A DNA stretch of 64,000 nt from Muribaculaceae bacterium. GTDB taxonomy: Bacteria; Bacteroidota; Bacteroidia; Bacteroidales; Muribaculaceae. Below, piece by piece: positions 43,138 to 54,600 of this stretch. Every line of letters starts with the position of its first letter. Within the stretch, counting starts at the first letter, position 1. The notes under the pieces were generated by a model. It had not been told where the DNA came from. It searched no databases and was given only the letters and a program-made list of their open reading frames with translations. The position numbers and the translations under genes are program-made. The stretch spans positions 1 to 64,000 of the forward strand of contig JAFLTP010000012.1 of NCBI GenBank assembly GCA_022510405.1, read 5' to 3'.

Positions 43138-45951
43138 ATGATAGAAAGGATAATAACGATAATTCTTAGTATTGTTGCTGTTATCGGCAGCAAACCAATT
43201 ACTGTCAGGTCTGAGATTTTATCAGACCTGACAGATTGGTATCCTATAACCGTGGAAAACCGACCTTTCGTTAGGTGGTGGTGGTTAGGAAGTGCGGTTG
43301 ATCCGGAAGGTCTTACCTACAATCTCGAGGAATTCGCTAAAAAAGGACTTGGCGGCGTGGAAATCACTCCAATCTATGGTGTGAAAGGGAATGAAGCAAA
43401 CGACATCTCTTATCTTTCCCCTGAATGGATGCGGATGCTTGATTATACAATAAGGGAAGGAGAAAGGCTCGGACTTCAGATTGACATGAACAACGGCACG
43501 GGATGGCCATTTGGTGGCCCGGAAGTAGGCACTGAACATAGTGCACGTAAACGAGTAGTTGAAAAATGGACAGTTGAACCGGGCAAAATATTCAATCAAA
43601 AGATATTGCCTTCTGAAGAAAAACAGCGAGATGTAGCAACTCTTCAAGCCATTATAGCAGCCAATGGTAATAAACGACTAAATCTTACATCAAAACTTAA
43701 TTCGGACACCATTCTTAATTGGAAAGCACCTGAAGGAGAAGGAGATTGGACTATTTATGCCGTTTTCAGCGGACGTACATTCCAAAAAGTTAAACGGGCC
43801 GCTCCTGGTGGAGAAGGTCTGGTAATAAATCACTATGACAGTGTTGCTGTGAACAAATATCTGGATCGTTTTGACAGCGCTTTCGCGGAATCTTCCTGTC
43901 CTCTTCCCAATACCTTTTTCAACGATTCATATGAAGTGTATGGTGCCGATTGGGCTGATAATATTTTTGACGAATTCCTGAAAGATCACGGATATAGTCT
44001 TGAGTTGTATATGCCTGAATTCCTTGATGATACTACTGACAAGGAAATCCGTTCGAGAGTCGTGCGAGACTACCGTTTCACTTTAGCTAAAATGCTCCGT
44101 GAAAATTTCACCGACGTTTGGCTCGCGCGTTCCCATGCAAATGGTGCAAGGGTCAGAAACCAAAGCCATGGTTCTCCGGCAAATATTATCGATCTTTACG
44201 CAGCGGTGGATATTCCGGAATGTGAATCTTTCGGACAGACAGTTTTCAACATACCCGGATTGAACCAGGATGGACCTTCTCGACCAAGCGATGCGGACCC
44301 GGCTGTTTTGAAATTCGCATCCTCGGCAGCACATTTAACCGGCAAACCCCTCACCTCTGCCGAGTCTTTAACCTGGTTGACCGAACATTTCCGAACCACA
44401 CTATCGAGGGCCAAACCTGAACTTGACCAGATGTTTGTTTCAGGAGTGAACCATGTCTATTTTCATGGAGCTCCCTATTCCCCTAAAGATGTATCATTCC
44501 CGGGGTGGATGTTTTACGCATCCATTAATATTTCGCCCACCAACAGTATTTGGCAGGATGCCGATTCACTTTTCAGTTACGTAAGTCGTGTTCAGTCTTT
44601 TCTTTCTGCAGGAATACCGGACAATGATTTTTTACTTTATTTTCCGATCGACGAGATATGGCAACGTCAAGGAGGAAATCCCTACCTGATGTTTGAAATC
44701 CATAAGATGGATGAAAGGATGCCAGATATAAAGGAGGCAGTGAATAATATAATAAATGCCGGATATGACATGGATTATATTTCTGATGCGTTGCTGGATG
44801 AAATAACTGTGGAGGGAGAGAAACTCTCTTCCAAAGGAGGGGCATGTTACGGTGCTATTATAGTCCCACCTGTCCATTACATTCAACCCTCGACACTTGA
44901 ACGTATTCTTGAACTTGCTGAAGAGGGCGCAACAGTGATTTTCGTTGGTTCCCTACCCACAGACGTACCGGGCATGGGTGATCTTGAAAATAGGCGCAAC
45001 CATTTCGCTTCCCTAAAGACTTCTCTTCCTGAGATGTCAGATAAAGCAATTGTAAAACAACAAGGAAAAGGGAAGATCATAGCTTCACCAAATTATACTG
45101 AAGGGTTAACTCTAACAGGAATAGTACCTGAAGAAATTAAGGTTAGATACGGAATTTCAACAATTCGCAGGCGCAACGAGGTCGGTGGATATAATTACTT
45201 CATGTCACTACTGAATGATAAGGAGCTTGACGATTTTGTAAATTTAGCCACCCCGGCTTCATCTATAGTAATCTTTGATCCGGTAACAGGTAGAAAGGGC
45301 TTGGCACAAACCCGAACCACAACTAATGGAGCCACTCAAGTTAGACTTCAACTCAAACCCGGACAGTCCCTAATATTAAAGACTTTTCCTTATCAAATAG
45401 ATGGTGAAACTTGGGCATATGTCGAGTCGAAAGGAGAACCACTAATCATCGACAAAGGATGGACGGTAAGTTTCCCGAAAAGCGAACCCGAAATAGCCGG
45501 TGTTTTCCCTACGGACTCAGTTTATTCATGGACTAAACTACCCCTTCCTGACGCAAAAGTAAATTTCGGGACCGGAAAATATTCAGTTGAATTTTATTTG
45601 GATGATAAAGATAAGGCAGACGATTGGCTGCTTGACCTCGAGGATATTAGAGAAAGTGCTGATGTTAAAATAAATGGGAAACCGGCTGGAAAAGTATGGA
45701 GTGTTCCCTTCACCTTATCAGTGGGTGAATTCCTGACACCGGGTTTAAACCATCTTGAAATCGATGTGACGAATACACAGGCCAACCGTATCGCAGATTA
45801 CGAACGCAGAGGAGTGGAATGGAGGATATTCAAGGATGCGAATATAGCATCTGTTACCAATGCCAAAGAATTCAGTTTCGGCGAGTGGCCTGTTTTACCA
45901 TCGGGACTAAATTCCACTGTTCGCTTGATACCATTGACCCTTTCAAAATAA
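43138..45951 (+). CDS. alpha-L-rhamnosidase, glycoside hydrolase family 106
   Basis: A 937-residue secreted enzyme that probably removes alpha-linked rhamnose from rhamnogalacturonan oligosaccharides. The N-terminus after a short signal peptide reads RPFVRWWWLGSAVDPEG, then GLGGVEITPIYG and DMNNGTGWPFGGP, all GH106 signatures. A central TIM-barrel with DSYEVYGADWADN and a C-terminal beta-sandwich (about 780-920; VEFYLDDK, VKINGKPAGKVW) follow. It starts 25 bp after uxaB. Such enzymes act after GH105 has removed the unsaturated uronate. Confidence 0.92.
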   Translation: MIERIITIILSIVAVIGSKPITVRSEILSDLTDWYPITVENRPFVRWWWLGSAVDPEGLTYNLEEFAKKGLGGVEITPIYGVKGNEANDISYLSPEWMRMLDYTIREGERLGLQIDMNNGTGWPFGGPEVGTEHSARKRVVEKWTVEPGKIFNQKILPSEEKQRDVATLQAIIAANGNKRLNLTSKLNSDTILNWKAPEGEGDWTIYAVFSGRTFQKVKRAAPGGEGLVINHYDSVAVNKYLDRFDSAFAESSCPLPNTFFNDSYEVYGADWADNIFDEFLKDHGYSLELYMPEFLDDTTDKEIRSRVVRDYRFTLAKMLRENFTDVWLARSHANGARVRNQSHGSPANIIDLYAAVDIPECESFGQTVFNIPGLNQDGPSRPSDADPAVLKFASSAAHLTGKPLTSAESLTWLTEHFRTTLSRAKPELDQMFVSGVNHVYFHGAPYSPKDVSFPGWMFYASINISPTNSIWQDADSLFSYVSRVQSFLSAGIPDNDFLLYFPIDEIWQRQGGNPYLMFEIHKMDERMPDIKEAVNNIINAGYDMDYISDALLDEITVEGEKLSSKGGACYGAIIVPPVHYIQPSTLERILELAEEGATVIFVGSLPTDVPGMGDLENRRNHFASLKTSLPEMSDKAIVKQQGKGKIIASPNYTEGLTLTGIVPEEIKVRYGISTIRRRNEVGGYNYFMSLLNDKELDDFVNLATPASSIVIFDPVTGRKGLAQTRTTTNGATQVRLQLKPGQSLILKTFPYQIDGETWAYVESKGEPLIIDKGWTVSFPKSEPEIAGVFPTDSVYSWTKLPLPDAKVNFGTGKYSVEFYLDDKDKADDWLLDLEDIRESADVKINGKPAGKVWSVPFTLSVGEFLTPGLNHLEIDVTNTQANRIADYERRGVEWRIFKDANIASVTNAKEFSFGEWPVLPSGLNSTVRLIPLTLSK

Positions 45952-45973
45952 AGAAACCTTTTTATTAGAGCTG

Positions 45974-47104
45974 ATGAAAAAATTATTGTTATCCTTACTG
46001 ACACTATTCTTACTTTTGCCTGTCAAGGCCGGGAATCAGTTGCCCTCGAGGGATGAAACCTTGGAAACCTTAATTAAAATCAATGACTTTTATTTGAAGA
46101 ACCATCCGGATCCCTTAAAAGAAATCCCATATTATTCCCGCAAAAAGGTTTATGAGGCAAATCTATGGACACGAGCAGTCTATTTTGAAGGACTGATGGC
46201 GCTATATTCCATTTATCCCGACAATCGATATTATGATTATGCATATAAATGGGGTGATGGTTTCGATTGGGGTATGCGAAAAGATGAGACTACTACCCGC
46301 AATGCCGATAATTATGCCTGTTCGCAGACATATATCGATTTGTACAGGCTCACGCCGGAGCCAAAAATGCTCACAAAGACAAAAGCGAACATGAATATGC
46401 TCGTCAACACACCTCAGATAAATGATTGGACATGGATAGATGCCATACAGATGGGAATGCCGGTTCTTGCAAAGATGAGTGCATTGACAGGTGACCCAAA
46501 ATATAACGAAAAGGCGTGGAAGATGTATGTGTGGACACGTGACTCGTTAGCAGGTGGACTTTTCAATAAAAAAGAGGGACTTTGGTGGCGCGACAAAGAT
46601 TTTGTACCCCCATACAAAGAGCCTAATGGCAAGAATTGTTATTGGTCACGAGGTAATGGTTGGGTTGTGGCAGCTTTGGTCAGGGTTCTTCAGGAATTAC
46701 CTGAGAATGACCCACATCGAGAGATTTATATCAATGATTTAAAAGCCATGCTCGATGCAGCAGTGAAATGTCAAAGAGAAGACGGATTCTGGAATGTAAG
46801 CATGCATGATGACAGCAATTTCGGAGGAAAGGAGACTTCAGGAACCGCACTCTTTACATATGGTTTGGCATGGGGTATAAATAACGGCATTTTGGATAGA
46901 GAGAAATATTTACCGGCACTCACAAAGGCTTGGAATGGAATTGTGACGGAGGCTATTCATCCTGATGGATATATAGGTTATGTACAAGGGACCGGAAAAG
47001 AACCGAAAGACGGACAGCCGGTGGCTTACGATTCGAAACCGGACTTTGATGACTACACCACAGGATGTGTTTTGCTTGCCGGTTCAGAAGTATATAAATT
47101 ATAA
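45974..47104 (+). CDS. unsaturated rhamnogalacturonyl hydrolase, GH105
   Basis: A 376-residue secreted (alpha/alpha)6-barrel enzyme that hydrates and releases 4,5-unsaturated galacturonic acid from the non-reducing end of lyase products, the step after PL11. The likely catalytic acid is Asp156 in WTWIDAIQMGMP, the YteR-type position; NADNYACSQTYIDLY and WSRGNGWVVAALVRVL are also typical. The signal peptide ends near LLPVKAG (1-19). It is separated by 22 bp from GH106 and 21 bp from GH28. A second GH105 module is in the fusion at 14716-17622. Confidence 0.93.
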   Translation: MKKLLLSLLTLFLLLPVKAGNQLPSRDETLETLIKINDFYLKNHPDPLKEIPYYSRKKVYEANLWTRAVYFEGLMALYSIYPDNRYYDYAYKWGDGFDWGMRKDETTTRNADNYACSQTYIDLYRLTPEPKMLTKTKANMNMLVNTPQINDWTWIDAIQMGMPVLAKMSALTGDPKYNEKAWKMYVWTRDSLAGGLFNKKEGLWWRDKDFVPPYKEPNGKNCYWSRGNGWVVAALVRVLQELPENDPHREIYINDLKAMLDAAVKCQREDGFWNVSMHDDSNFGGKETSGTALFTYGLAWGINNGILDREKYLPALTKAWNGIVTEAIHPDGYIGYVQGTGKEPKDGQPVAYDSKPDFDDYTTGCVLLAGSEVYKL

Positions 47105-47125
47105 CTTTTAAATCTGTAAATCCTT

Positions 47126-48517
47126 TTGATGAGAAATATAAAATTTGTCTCTTGCATTCTTATTTGCTTGATCTGCAACAACATCTGTTTCGCTAAAAAA
47201 GAACAGGCAAAAGACTTATGGCCCGACGGTACTGAAATTTCAGATTGGTTCCGCGACACAACTCCATTGGATATTTCCACACTCGGAAAACAATATAAGA
47301 TAAGTGACTACGGGGTGTTGAATGACGGGAAAGTCCACACAAAGGAATTTCAGGCACTAATCGATAAAGTGGAAGAAGAAGGAGGAGGTTTGATAGTAGT
47401 GCCTGAAGGGACTTATCTAACCGGCGCACTTTTCTTCAAACCGGGTGTAAATCTGCATATTAAGAAAGGAGGAACGCTTATGGGTAGTAATGATCCGAGC
47501 GATTATCCTTTAATGAAAACCAGAATTGAAGGAGAAACTTGTCTCTACTTCCCCGCATTGATAAATGCCGACGGCCTTGATGGGTTTTCAATCACAGGAG
47601 AAGGCACAATCGATGGAAACGGTTTAACTTATTGGAAACATTTTTGGGACAGACGCAAATGGAATCCTCAATGTACCAACAAGGATGAGCAACGACCTCG
47701 ACTCGTTTACGTTTCTAACAGTAAAAACGTAAGAATTGAGGGAGTAAATCTTCAGAATTCTGCATTCTGGACAACACACATCTACAATAGTGAAAATGTC
47801 AAGCTTCTATCACTTCATATATTTTCACCGGCAGCCCCGGTGAAAGCCCCTTCTACTGATGCCATTGACCTGGACGTGGTAAAAAATATTCTCATTAAAG
47901 ATTGTTACATGTCCGTTAACGATGATGCGGTTGCAATCAAGGGAGGAAAAGGACCTTACGCGGATGCATTCCGGAATTCTTATCCTGAAGTTGACTTTTC
48001 AAAGTATCCTGAAATGGAAGGAGACGGGGGTAACGAAAACATCATCATCGAAGATTGTGAATACGGTTTCAGTCATGGCTGTCTCACCTTGGGCTCGGAA
48101 AGTGTGTATAACCACAACATCATTCTTCGACGGATCAAAGTGAATGAAGCAAATAACCTGCTATGGTTGAAAATGCGTCCTGACACGCCACAACTATATG
48201 AATATGTGACGGTTGAGGATATTGAAGGAAATGGAAAGAATTTCTTACTTGTGGCTCCTTGGACCCAGTTTTATGATCTAAAAGGCAGGGAAAGCGTTCC
48301 GATGTCTTATTCGGACAATATAACAATGCGAAACATAAAATTTGACTGCGATTCATTTTTCAATGTCAAGAACCGGGAAGATCAATACCATCTCAGTAAC
48401 TTTACATTTGAAAACCTTGATATCACAGCCGACAAAAGAGAACTTCATCCTGAATATATCGAGAACTTCACTATTAAAAACGTTCGTGTAAACGGAAAAG
48501 AACAGAAAGAACAATAA
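47126..48517 (+). CDS. GH28 polygalacturonase/rhamnogalacturonase
   Basis: A 463-residue secreted right-handed beta-helix enzyme. GH28 catalytic elements are STDAIDLD (in place of NTDG), VNDDAVAIKGG, SHGCLTLGSE and LKMR (in place of RIK), the altered form often seen in exo-acting or rhamnogalacturonan-active members. A signal peptide covers residues 1-23. It probably acts on galacturonic residues exposed by the other enzymes. The gene lies between GH105 and uxaC with 16-21 bp spacing. Confidence 0.9.
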   Translation: MMRNIKFVSCILICLICNNICFAKKEQAKDLWPDGTEISDWFRDTTPLDISTLGKQYKISDYGVLNDGKVHTKEFQALIDKVEEEGGGLIVVPEGTYLTGALFFKPGVNLHIKKGGTLMGSNDPSDYPLMKTRIEGETCLYFPALINADGLDGFSITGEGTIDGNGLTYWKHFWDRRKWNPQCTNKDEQRPRLVYVSNSKNVRIEGVNLQNSAFWTTHIYNSENVKLLSLHIFSPAAPVKAPSTDAIDLDVVKNILIKDCYMSVNDDAVAIKGGKGPYADAFRNSYPEVDFSKYPEMEGDGGNENIIIEDCEYGFSHGCLTLGSESVYNHNIILRRIKVNEANNLLWLKMRPDTPQLYEYVTVEDIEGNGKNFLLVAPWTQFYDLKGRESVPMSYSDNITMRNIKFDCDSFFNVKNREDQYHLSNFTFENLDITADKRELHPEYIENFTIKNVRVNGKEQKEQ

Positions 48518-48533
48518 CAATAATTACTAAATC

Positions 48534-49946
48534 ATGAAAGAATTTTTAGACAGAAATTTTCTTCTCGAGACTGAAGTGGCTCAGGATCTCTACCACACAA
48601 ATGCCGAGAAGATGCCAATCATCGACTATCACTGCCATCTGATTCCCAAAATGATCGCTGATGACTACAGATTCAAATCCATCACAGAGATTTGGTTGGG
48701 TGGCGACCATTACAAATGGCGTGCAATGCGCTCAAACGGTGTAAACGAGAATTATATTACAGGTGATGCTTCAGATTGGGAGAAATTCCAAAAATGGGCA
48801 GAAACAGTGCCTTACACTTTCCGTAATCCTCTATATCACTGGACTCATCTCGAGCTCAAGACAGCGTTCGGTATCGACAAACTCCTCAATCCGGAAACCG
48901 CAAAGGAAATTTTCGACGCTTGTAATGACAAACTTATCAACGACCCGGAAATGTCTGCTCGCGGACTGATGCGCCATTACAATGTGAAGGCAGTCTGCAC
49001 AACCGATGATCCTGTTGATTCTCTTGAATATCACAAGCAACTTCGCGACAGCGGTTTTGAAATAAAAGTGCTTCCAACTTGGCGCCCTGACAAAGCCATG
49101 GCTGTAGAAGATCCGAAAGAGTTCCGTAATTACGTGGAAAAACTTGCAGAAGTATCCGGTGTTACTGTCAACAAGTTTGCTGACCTCATCGCAGCCCTAC
49201 AGAAACGTCATGACTTCTTCAATGAGATGGGTTGCCGACTTTCTGACCATGGAATCGAAGAATTCTACGCAACAGACTACACCGATGCAGAAATCGAAGC
49301 AATCTTCGATAAAGTATATGCCGGCAACAAACTCGACGGTGAGGAAATCAGAAAATTCAAGTCAGCGATGCTCGTGATTTTCGGTGAAATGGACTATGAA
49401 ACCGATTGGACCCAGCAGTTCCACTATGGAGCAATCCGTAACAACAACACAATCATGTTCAAGAAACTTGGTCCAGACACCGGTTTCGACTCTATCGGTG
49501 AATTCAACACAGCCAAGTCATGTGCCAAATTGCTCGATACCCTCAATACAAAAGGGAAACTCGCCAAAACTATCCTCTATAACCTTAATCCTGATGCCAA
49601 CGACATGCTTGCAACTATGCTCGGAAACTTCCAGGATGGCTCAGTGCCGGGAAAAATACAATTTGGTAGCGGTTGGTGGTTCAACGATCAACTCGATGGA
49701 ATGACCAAACAGATGGACTCTCTATCAAATATGGGTCTTTTGAGCCGTTTTGTGGGAATGTTGACCGACTCCCGTTCATTCCTTTCATATCCAAGGCATG
49801 AATACTTCCGCAGATGTCTATGTAATATACTTGGCAACGATGTGGAAGCCGGTAAAATACCTTTCAAGGGATATGAGGAAAAACGCCTCAGACAAATGGT
49901 GGAAGACATCTGCTATAACAACGCTAAGGATTACTTTAAGTTTTAG
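48534..49946 (+). CDS. uxaC: uronate isomerase
   Basis: A 470-residue cytosolic amidohydrolase-fold isomerase converting D-galacturonate to D-tagaturonate (and D-glucuronate to D-fructuronate). The metal motif IIDYHCHL lies near residues 29-36, with VCTTDDPVDSLEYH, FHYGAIRNNN and ILYNLNPDAND as further family marks. Length is normal. It starts 16 bp after the GH28 stop and is the last gene before the transporter, from which it is separated by a 170-bp gap holding an inverted repeat and a promoter. Confidence 0.94.
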   Translation: MKEFLDRNFLLETEVAQDLYHTNAEKMPIIDYHCHLIPKMIADDYRFKSITEIWLGGDHYKWRAMRSNGVNENYITGDASDWEKFQKWAETVPYTFRNPLYHWTHLELKTAFGIDKLLNPETAKEIFDACNDKLINDPEMSARGLMRHYNVKAVCTTDDPVDSLEYHKQLRDSGFEIKVLPTWRPDKAMAVEDPKEFRNYVEKLAEVSGVTVNKFADLIAALQKRHDFFNEMGCRLSDHGIEEFYATDYTDAEIEAIFDKVYAGNKLDGEEIRKFKSAMLVIFGEMDYETDWTQQFHYGAIRNNNTIMFKKLGPDTGFDSIGEFNTAKSCAKLLDTLNTKGKLAKTILYNLNPDANDMLATMLGNFQDGSVPGKIQFGSGWWFNDQLDGMTKQMDSLSNMGLLSRFVGMLTDSRSFLSYPRHEYFRRCLCNILGNDVEAGKIPFKGYEEKRLRQMVEDICYNNAKDYFKF

Positions 49947-49991
49947 AGCATAATTATTTGATTTTTTTGCAAACCAACTATAATAAAGGAT

Positions 49992-50035
49992 AGACTAAAT
50001 CGTTAGTAATACGACATATTATAGCGATTTAGTCT
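49992..50035. repeat. 11-bp inverted repeat between uxaC and the MFS gene
   Basis: AGACTAAATCG (49992-50002) and CGATTTAGTCT (50025-50035) are perfect complements with a 22-nt loop that itself contains AATA/TATT. No T-run follows directly. It may end the uxaC transcript or bind a regulator just upstream of the transporter promoter. Confidence 0.6.
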
Positions 50036-50042
50036 TAATCCC

Positions 50043-50073
50043 TTGTTATTGTCATTTGAATCTAATATCTTTG
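50043..50073 (+). promoter_or_regulatory. promoter of the MFS transporter gene
   Basis: TTG (50043-50045) and TATCTTTG (50066-50073), 20 bp apart, match the Bacteroidetes promoter. The start codon follows 45 bp later. An independent promoter lets the carrier be expressed apart from the enzymes. Confidence 0.65.
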
Positions 50074-50118
50074 CAATCTATATAATTGATTAATACTTAC
50101 TAACCTAACCCTTAAAAT

Positions 50119-51582
50119 ATGGAATTGAATCCCTCAGTAGCGGTGAGCACAGCCAAACGCACCAATTGGAGGTGGATGATATGTTCTTTGCTCTTCTTCG
50201 CTACAACAATTAACTATCTTGACCGTCAGGTGCTCTCGCTAACCTGGAAAGACTTTATTTCGCCGGAATTCCATTGGACAGATGCCAACTATGGTATGAT
50301 CACGGCATTTTTCTCTATTTTTTATGCTGTCATAAGCCTTTTTGCCGGTAAGGTCATTGACTTCCTTGGCACCAAGAAAGGTTATCTTGTAGCAATTTTT
50401 ATCTGGTCGCTGGCAGCTTGCCTTCACGCGTTCTGCGGATGGGCTACGATACATATTGCAGGACTCGGATCCATTGAAGCACTTTATGACATCCAGGCAG
50501 GATCAGCAATGGCTCTGAGCGTTGCCTCTATAAGCGTTTGGTTATTCCTTGCATGCCGTGCGCTCCTTGCAATCGGTGAATCAGGTAACTTCCCTGCTGC
50601 CGTTAAGACTACCGCTCTCTATTTCCCGAAGAAAGACCGTGCATTTGCAACCTCTATTTTCAATGCCGGCGCTTCTGTAGGTGCACTTGCAGCCCCTCTT
50701 TGTATCCCGGCACTTGCTGAGGCTTACGGTTGGGAAATGGCCTTTATTATCATCGGTGCCCTTGGTTTTATCTGGATGGGTTTCTGGGGAAAGATGTATT
50801 CCAAACCGGAAGATTCAAAATATGTAGACAAAGCTGAGTTGGCATATATCCAACAGGATGAAAAGGGTGAATCAGAGGCCGAAATCAAGGAAGAAGAAAC
50901 GAAAACCATTCCTTTCTGGCAGTGTTTCAAATATCGTCAGACATGGGCCTTTGTTGCAGGCAAGACTCTCACCGATGGTGTATGGTGGTTCTTCCTTTTC
51001 TGGGCTCCTGCTTATTTCTCTGATCAGTTCGGGTTCACATCATTCTCTTCAATGGGTCAGGCATTGATCTTCACTCTTTATTTCATCGTGACTGTACTAT
51101 CTATCGGAGGTGGTTATCTTCCTAAGATATTTGTGGAAAACAAAGGTATGAATCCATATGCTGGAAGAATGCGTGCAATGTTGATATTTGCATTTGTACC
51201 AATTTTAGCACTTTTTGCTCAACCACTTGGTGAATATTCAGTGTGGTATCCTGCAATAATCATCGGTTTGGCTGGAGCTGCCCATCAAGCTTGGAGTGCC
51301 AACCTTTTCTCCACAATCGGTGATATGTTCCCCACTTCTACGGTAGCATCTATCGTAGGTATCGGTACAATGGCCGGTGGTCTTGGTTCATTTGCCATCA
51401 ACTGGGGTTCGGGCCAACTATTCAGTTTTGCTGAAGGTATGGGTCCATCATTCCAGTTCCTACAGTTTGCCGGTAAACCTGCAGCATATATGATTGTCTT
51501 CAGTATTTGTGCAATAGCATATATTCTTGCTTGGGTTATAATGAAATTGCTTGTGCCGAAATATAAGAAAATTGAAGTCTAA
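50119..51582 (+). CDS. exuT: MFS hexuronate transporter (ExuT-like)
   Basis: A 487-residue major facilitator with 12 likely helices. The N-terminal TTINYLDRQVLSLTWKDF resembles the anion:cation symporter branch that holds ExuT/UxuT-type hexuronate carriers, as do ALLAIGESGNFPAAVKTTA and the central charged loop (DEKGESEAEIKEEETK). It should import D-galacturonate with protons to supply UxaC. An insertion of about 30 residues near position 115 (IHIAGLGSIEALYDIQAG) lengthens one loop. Confidence 0.88.
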   Translation: MELNPSVAVSTAKRTNWRWMICSLLFFATTINYLDRQVLSLTWKDFISPEFHWTDANYGMITAFFSIFYAVISLFAGKVIDFLGTKKGYLVAIFIWSLAACLHAFCGWATIHIAGLGSIEALYDIQAGSAMALSVASISVWLFLACRALLAIGESGNFPAAVKTTALYFPKKDRAFATSIFNAGASVGALAAPLCIPALAEAYGWEMAFIIIGALGFIWMGFWGKMYSKPEDSKYVDKAELAYIQQDEKGESEAEIKEEETKTIPFWQCFKYRQTWAFVAGKTLTDGVWWFFLFWAPAYFSDQFGFTSFSSMGQALIFTLYFIVTVLSIGGGYLPKIFVENKGMNPYAGRMRAMLIFAFVPILALFAQPLGEYSVWYPAIIIGLAGAAHQAWSANLFSTIGDMFPTSTVASIVGIGTMAGGLGSFAINWGSGQLFSFAEGMGPSFQFLQFAGKPAAYMIVFSICAIAYILAWVIMKLLVPKYKKIEV

Positions 51583-51600
51583 AAAACTTCAATTTTCATT
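51567..51600 (+). terminator. hairpin overlapping the transporter stop codon
   Basis: GAAAATTGAAGT (51567-51578) and ACTTCAATTTTC (51586-51597) are perfect 12-bp complements with the TAA stop in the 7-nt loop, followed by T-rich sequence. It probably limits readthrough into the PL11 gene. Confidence 0.55.
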
Positions 51601-51641
51601 TCAATTTTATAAGGTTATACCCACCATTTTAACTTGATATC

Positions 51642-54600
51642 ATGAAAAAATTATTGCTTTCAAGTATTTCCCTCTTGTCAATATTGGGTCTATCTGCACA
51701 AGGATCTTATAGCCCCACTGTTAAAGCTGAAAAGCTTGATCGTGGTCTTGTAGCGGTAAAAACCGACAAAGGTGTATTTTTATCGTGGAGATCATTGATA
51801 GATGACCCCAAGGGCTTGACTTTCGATGTATACCGTGGTGATACAAAAATAACTGATGAACCTATTAAATCGAACACTAACTTCACAGACGTTGAAGGTA
51901 CTGTCGGTGTAAAGTATACAGTGAAAGCATTGCAAGATGGCATAGAGGTAGAAACTTCCAATGCTGTTGAAGCATGGGAAACACCCTATATGAAAGTACA
52001 TCTCGACCGTCCGGCAGGAGGTTCCACTCCATCTGACAGTGGTAAGGAGGGAAAAGGATATCAAGACTATACTTATACACCGGACGATGTCTCCGTAGCC
52101 GACGTTGACGGCGACGGAGACTGGGAACTGGTGGTGAAATGGTTTCCATCAAATCAAGCCGACAATTCTCAACGTCGTTACACCGGCAACACAATTCTTG
52201 ATTGTTATGAACTTGACGGCACTAAAAAATGGAGAATAGATTTAGGTCAGAACATTCGTTCCGGAAATCATTACACTCAATTCATGGTCTTTGATTTTGA
52301 TGGAGATGGGAAAGCGGAACTTATGTGTAAGACTGCTCCCGGAACTATCGATGGAACGGGTAAACCGGTTTTGATGGGTAATGACAAGGTAGACGATGAT
52401 TACCGTGTTAAATCTGGTGACAATACCGGAGTGGTTATGTCGGGTCCGGAATATCTTACGGTTTTCAATGGAGAAACCGGAGCAGAAATTTCAACTATAG
52501 CATATAATCCTCCAAGAAACATAAGAAGCGACTGGGGCGATAGTTATGGTAATCGTGCTGAACGTTATTTGGCGTGTGTTGCATATCTCGACAGAGAAAA
52601 GCCATCAGGAGTATTTGTGCGTGGATATTACACATACGCATATGTTTGGGCGGTGGACTTTGACGGAACAACCCTCAAGGAAAAATGGATATATGAATCT
52701 CCGAAGGGTAAAGAACTTTATGGTCAAGGCGCACACTCTATCACTGTTGGAGATATAGATGCTGACGGCTGTGATGAAATAATTTTCGGATCTGCTGCAC
52801 TCGATCATGACGGAAGTTTCCTATACAGCACTGGTGGAGGTCACGGCGATGCTCTTCATCTTGCTCAAATGATACCCGGCAGAGAAGGATTACAAGTGAT
52901 GATGCCTCACGAAGAGAAGGATAAATCATATAAATATGACACTACTGTGCGTGATGCAGCTACAGGTGAAGTCTTGTTTTTTGATCCTCAGTCAGGCAAT
53001 GATATAGGACGCGGATTAGCAGCCAATGTTTCTTCCGCGTATCCGGGATATGAATGGTGGTCTTCCAAAAATCCTGTTTGGGGAGGACAGGAAATAATCC
53101 CAGGTGCAAAACGTCCTTCGGTTAATTTCCGTGTTTATTGGGACGGTGACTTGCTTGATGAACTTTTAGATGGTGTTAATATTACAAAACCAAACAATGA
53201 CCTCACAAGTATAAATACTCTTCTAAATCTTGGTCAATACAGCAATGCCGCTTCCTGCAACACGACAAAAGCTACACCAAATCTTCAGGCAGACCTGTTC
53301 GGCGACTGGCGTGAGGAAATAATTCTACACGACGGAAGCACGCAATCCGATCTTTTGATATTCACCACCACTACCCCATCCGATTATAAGATTCCATGCC
53401 TTATGCAAGATCGTCAGTATAGATTAGCAGTGGCTTGGCAAAATTGTGCTTACAACCAGCCTCCTCATCTTTCATTCAGTCCGGAAGAATATTTCAATAC
53501 CAAGGGTTATATATCAGTAAGGTCCGGTTCACTAAATCAGGTAGTCTATGTGGGTGATGATATCCAACCTATTATATTTACGGTAAAAAATGCAACAGGT
53601 CTTCAAACTACCGATATTCCGGAAGGACTTGTTCTTGACTTCGATGAAGCCACACTTCAAGGATCTATAAGCGGTAAAGTATTCGAACCCGGTGAATATT
53701 CATTCAAACTCACCACGACAGGTGCAGAAGAAGATGAAAACACATCAGTAGAAATCAATATAGTAGTACGCCAAAACACAGCTTTGGAAATAATGGCATA
53801 TTATCCTTTTGAAGTTGTAGAGGAAACGACTCCCAACAACATCGGTTCGCAGTATGCCACAGAAGAAAAATCCAACGGAGCATTCTCCGGCACCTATGTC
53901 GGTGGAGAAGCAGTAACAGGGAAAGTTGGTAATGCTTTGAAACTTTCAGGAAAATCTGTGTATGTTCAGGTGCCATATGAAGAGCTGGATATTAACGACA
54001 ATTCATTCTCTGTGGAATTCTGGATGAACTCTTCAAGTTCCTCAGATGCCTATCTTTTGCTCTATGGATCAATACAAAGTCCTACAGGCAACTGGTTTGG
54101 AGTCGAGCATAAAAATGGTGACACTTTTAGATTCTCAATAGACGATGATGTGACAAAAACGGAAGTAGGTATCACAGATGCGTCAACAAGAGTTTTCGAT
54201 GGTAACTGGCATCATATTGCGGCTGTGAGAGATGTTGATGCTAAAACGCTTTCTTTCTATATCGACGGTGAACTTGTTGAAAGCAAAACAGATGTTGCAA
54301 CCGGAGCAATTGTATCTCCGAATGAAAATTTGGTAATAGGTGGCACTGACACTTATAAATATGATTCTTCATATAATGGACTGATTGATGAACTTTACAT
54401 CTATAAAGGTTGTCTTACGGCTTCAAATGTTAAAGAACACTATGAAGCCTCGGCCTCTGTTCATCCAGTTTTATCAACCGGTGCATCACGCTTTACAGTT
54501 GTCAATGCCATGAGTGGAATAGTAGTTTGCTCAGTTTCAGGTGAAGACCGTTGGGACATTATAGATTCTCTTGCTCCCGGTATTTATATACTCGTGGTTG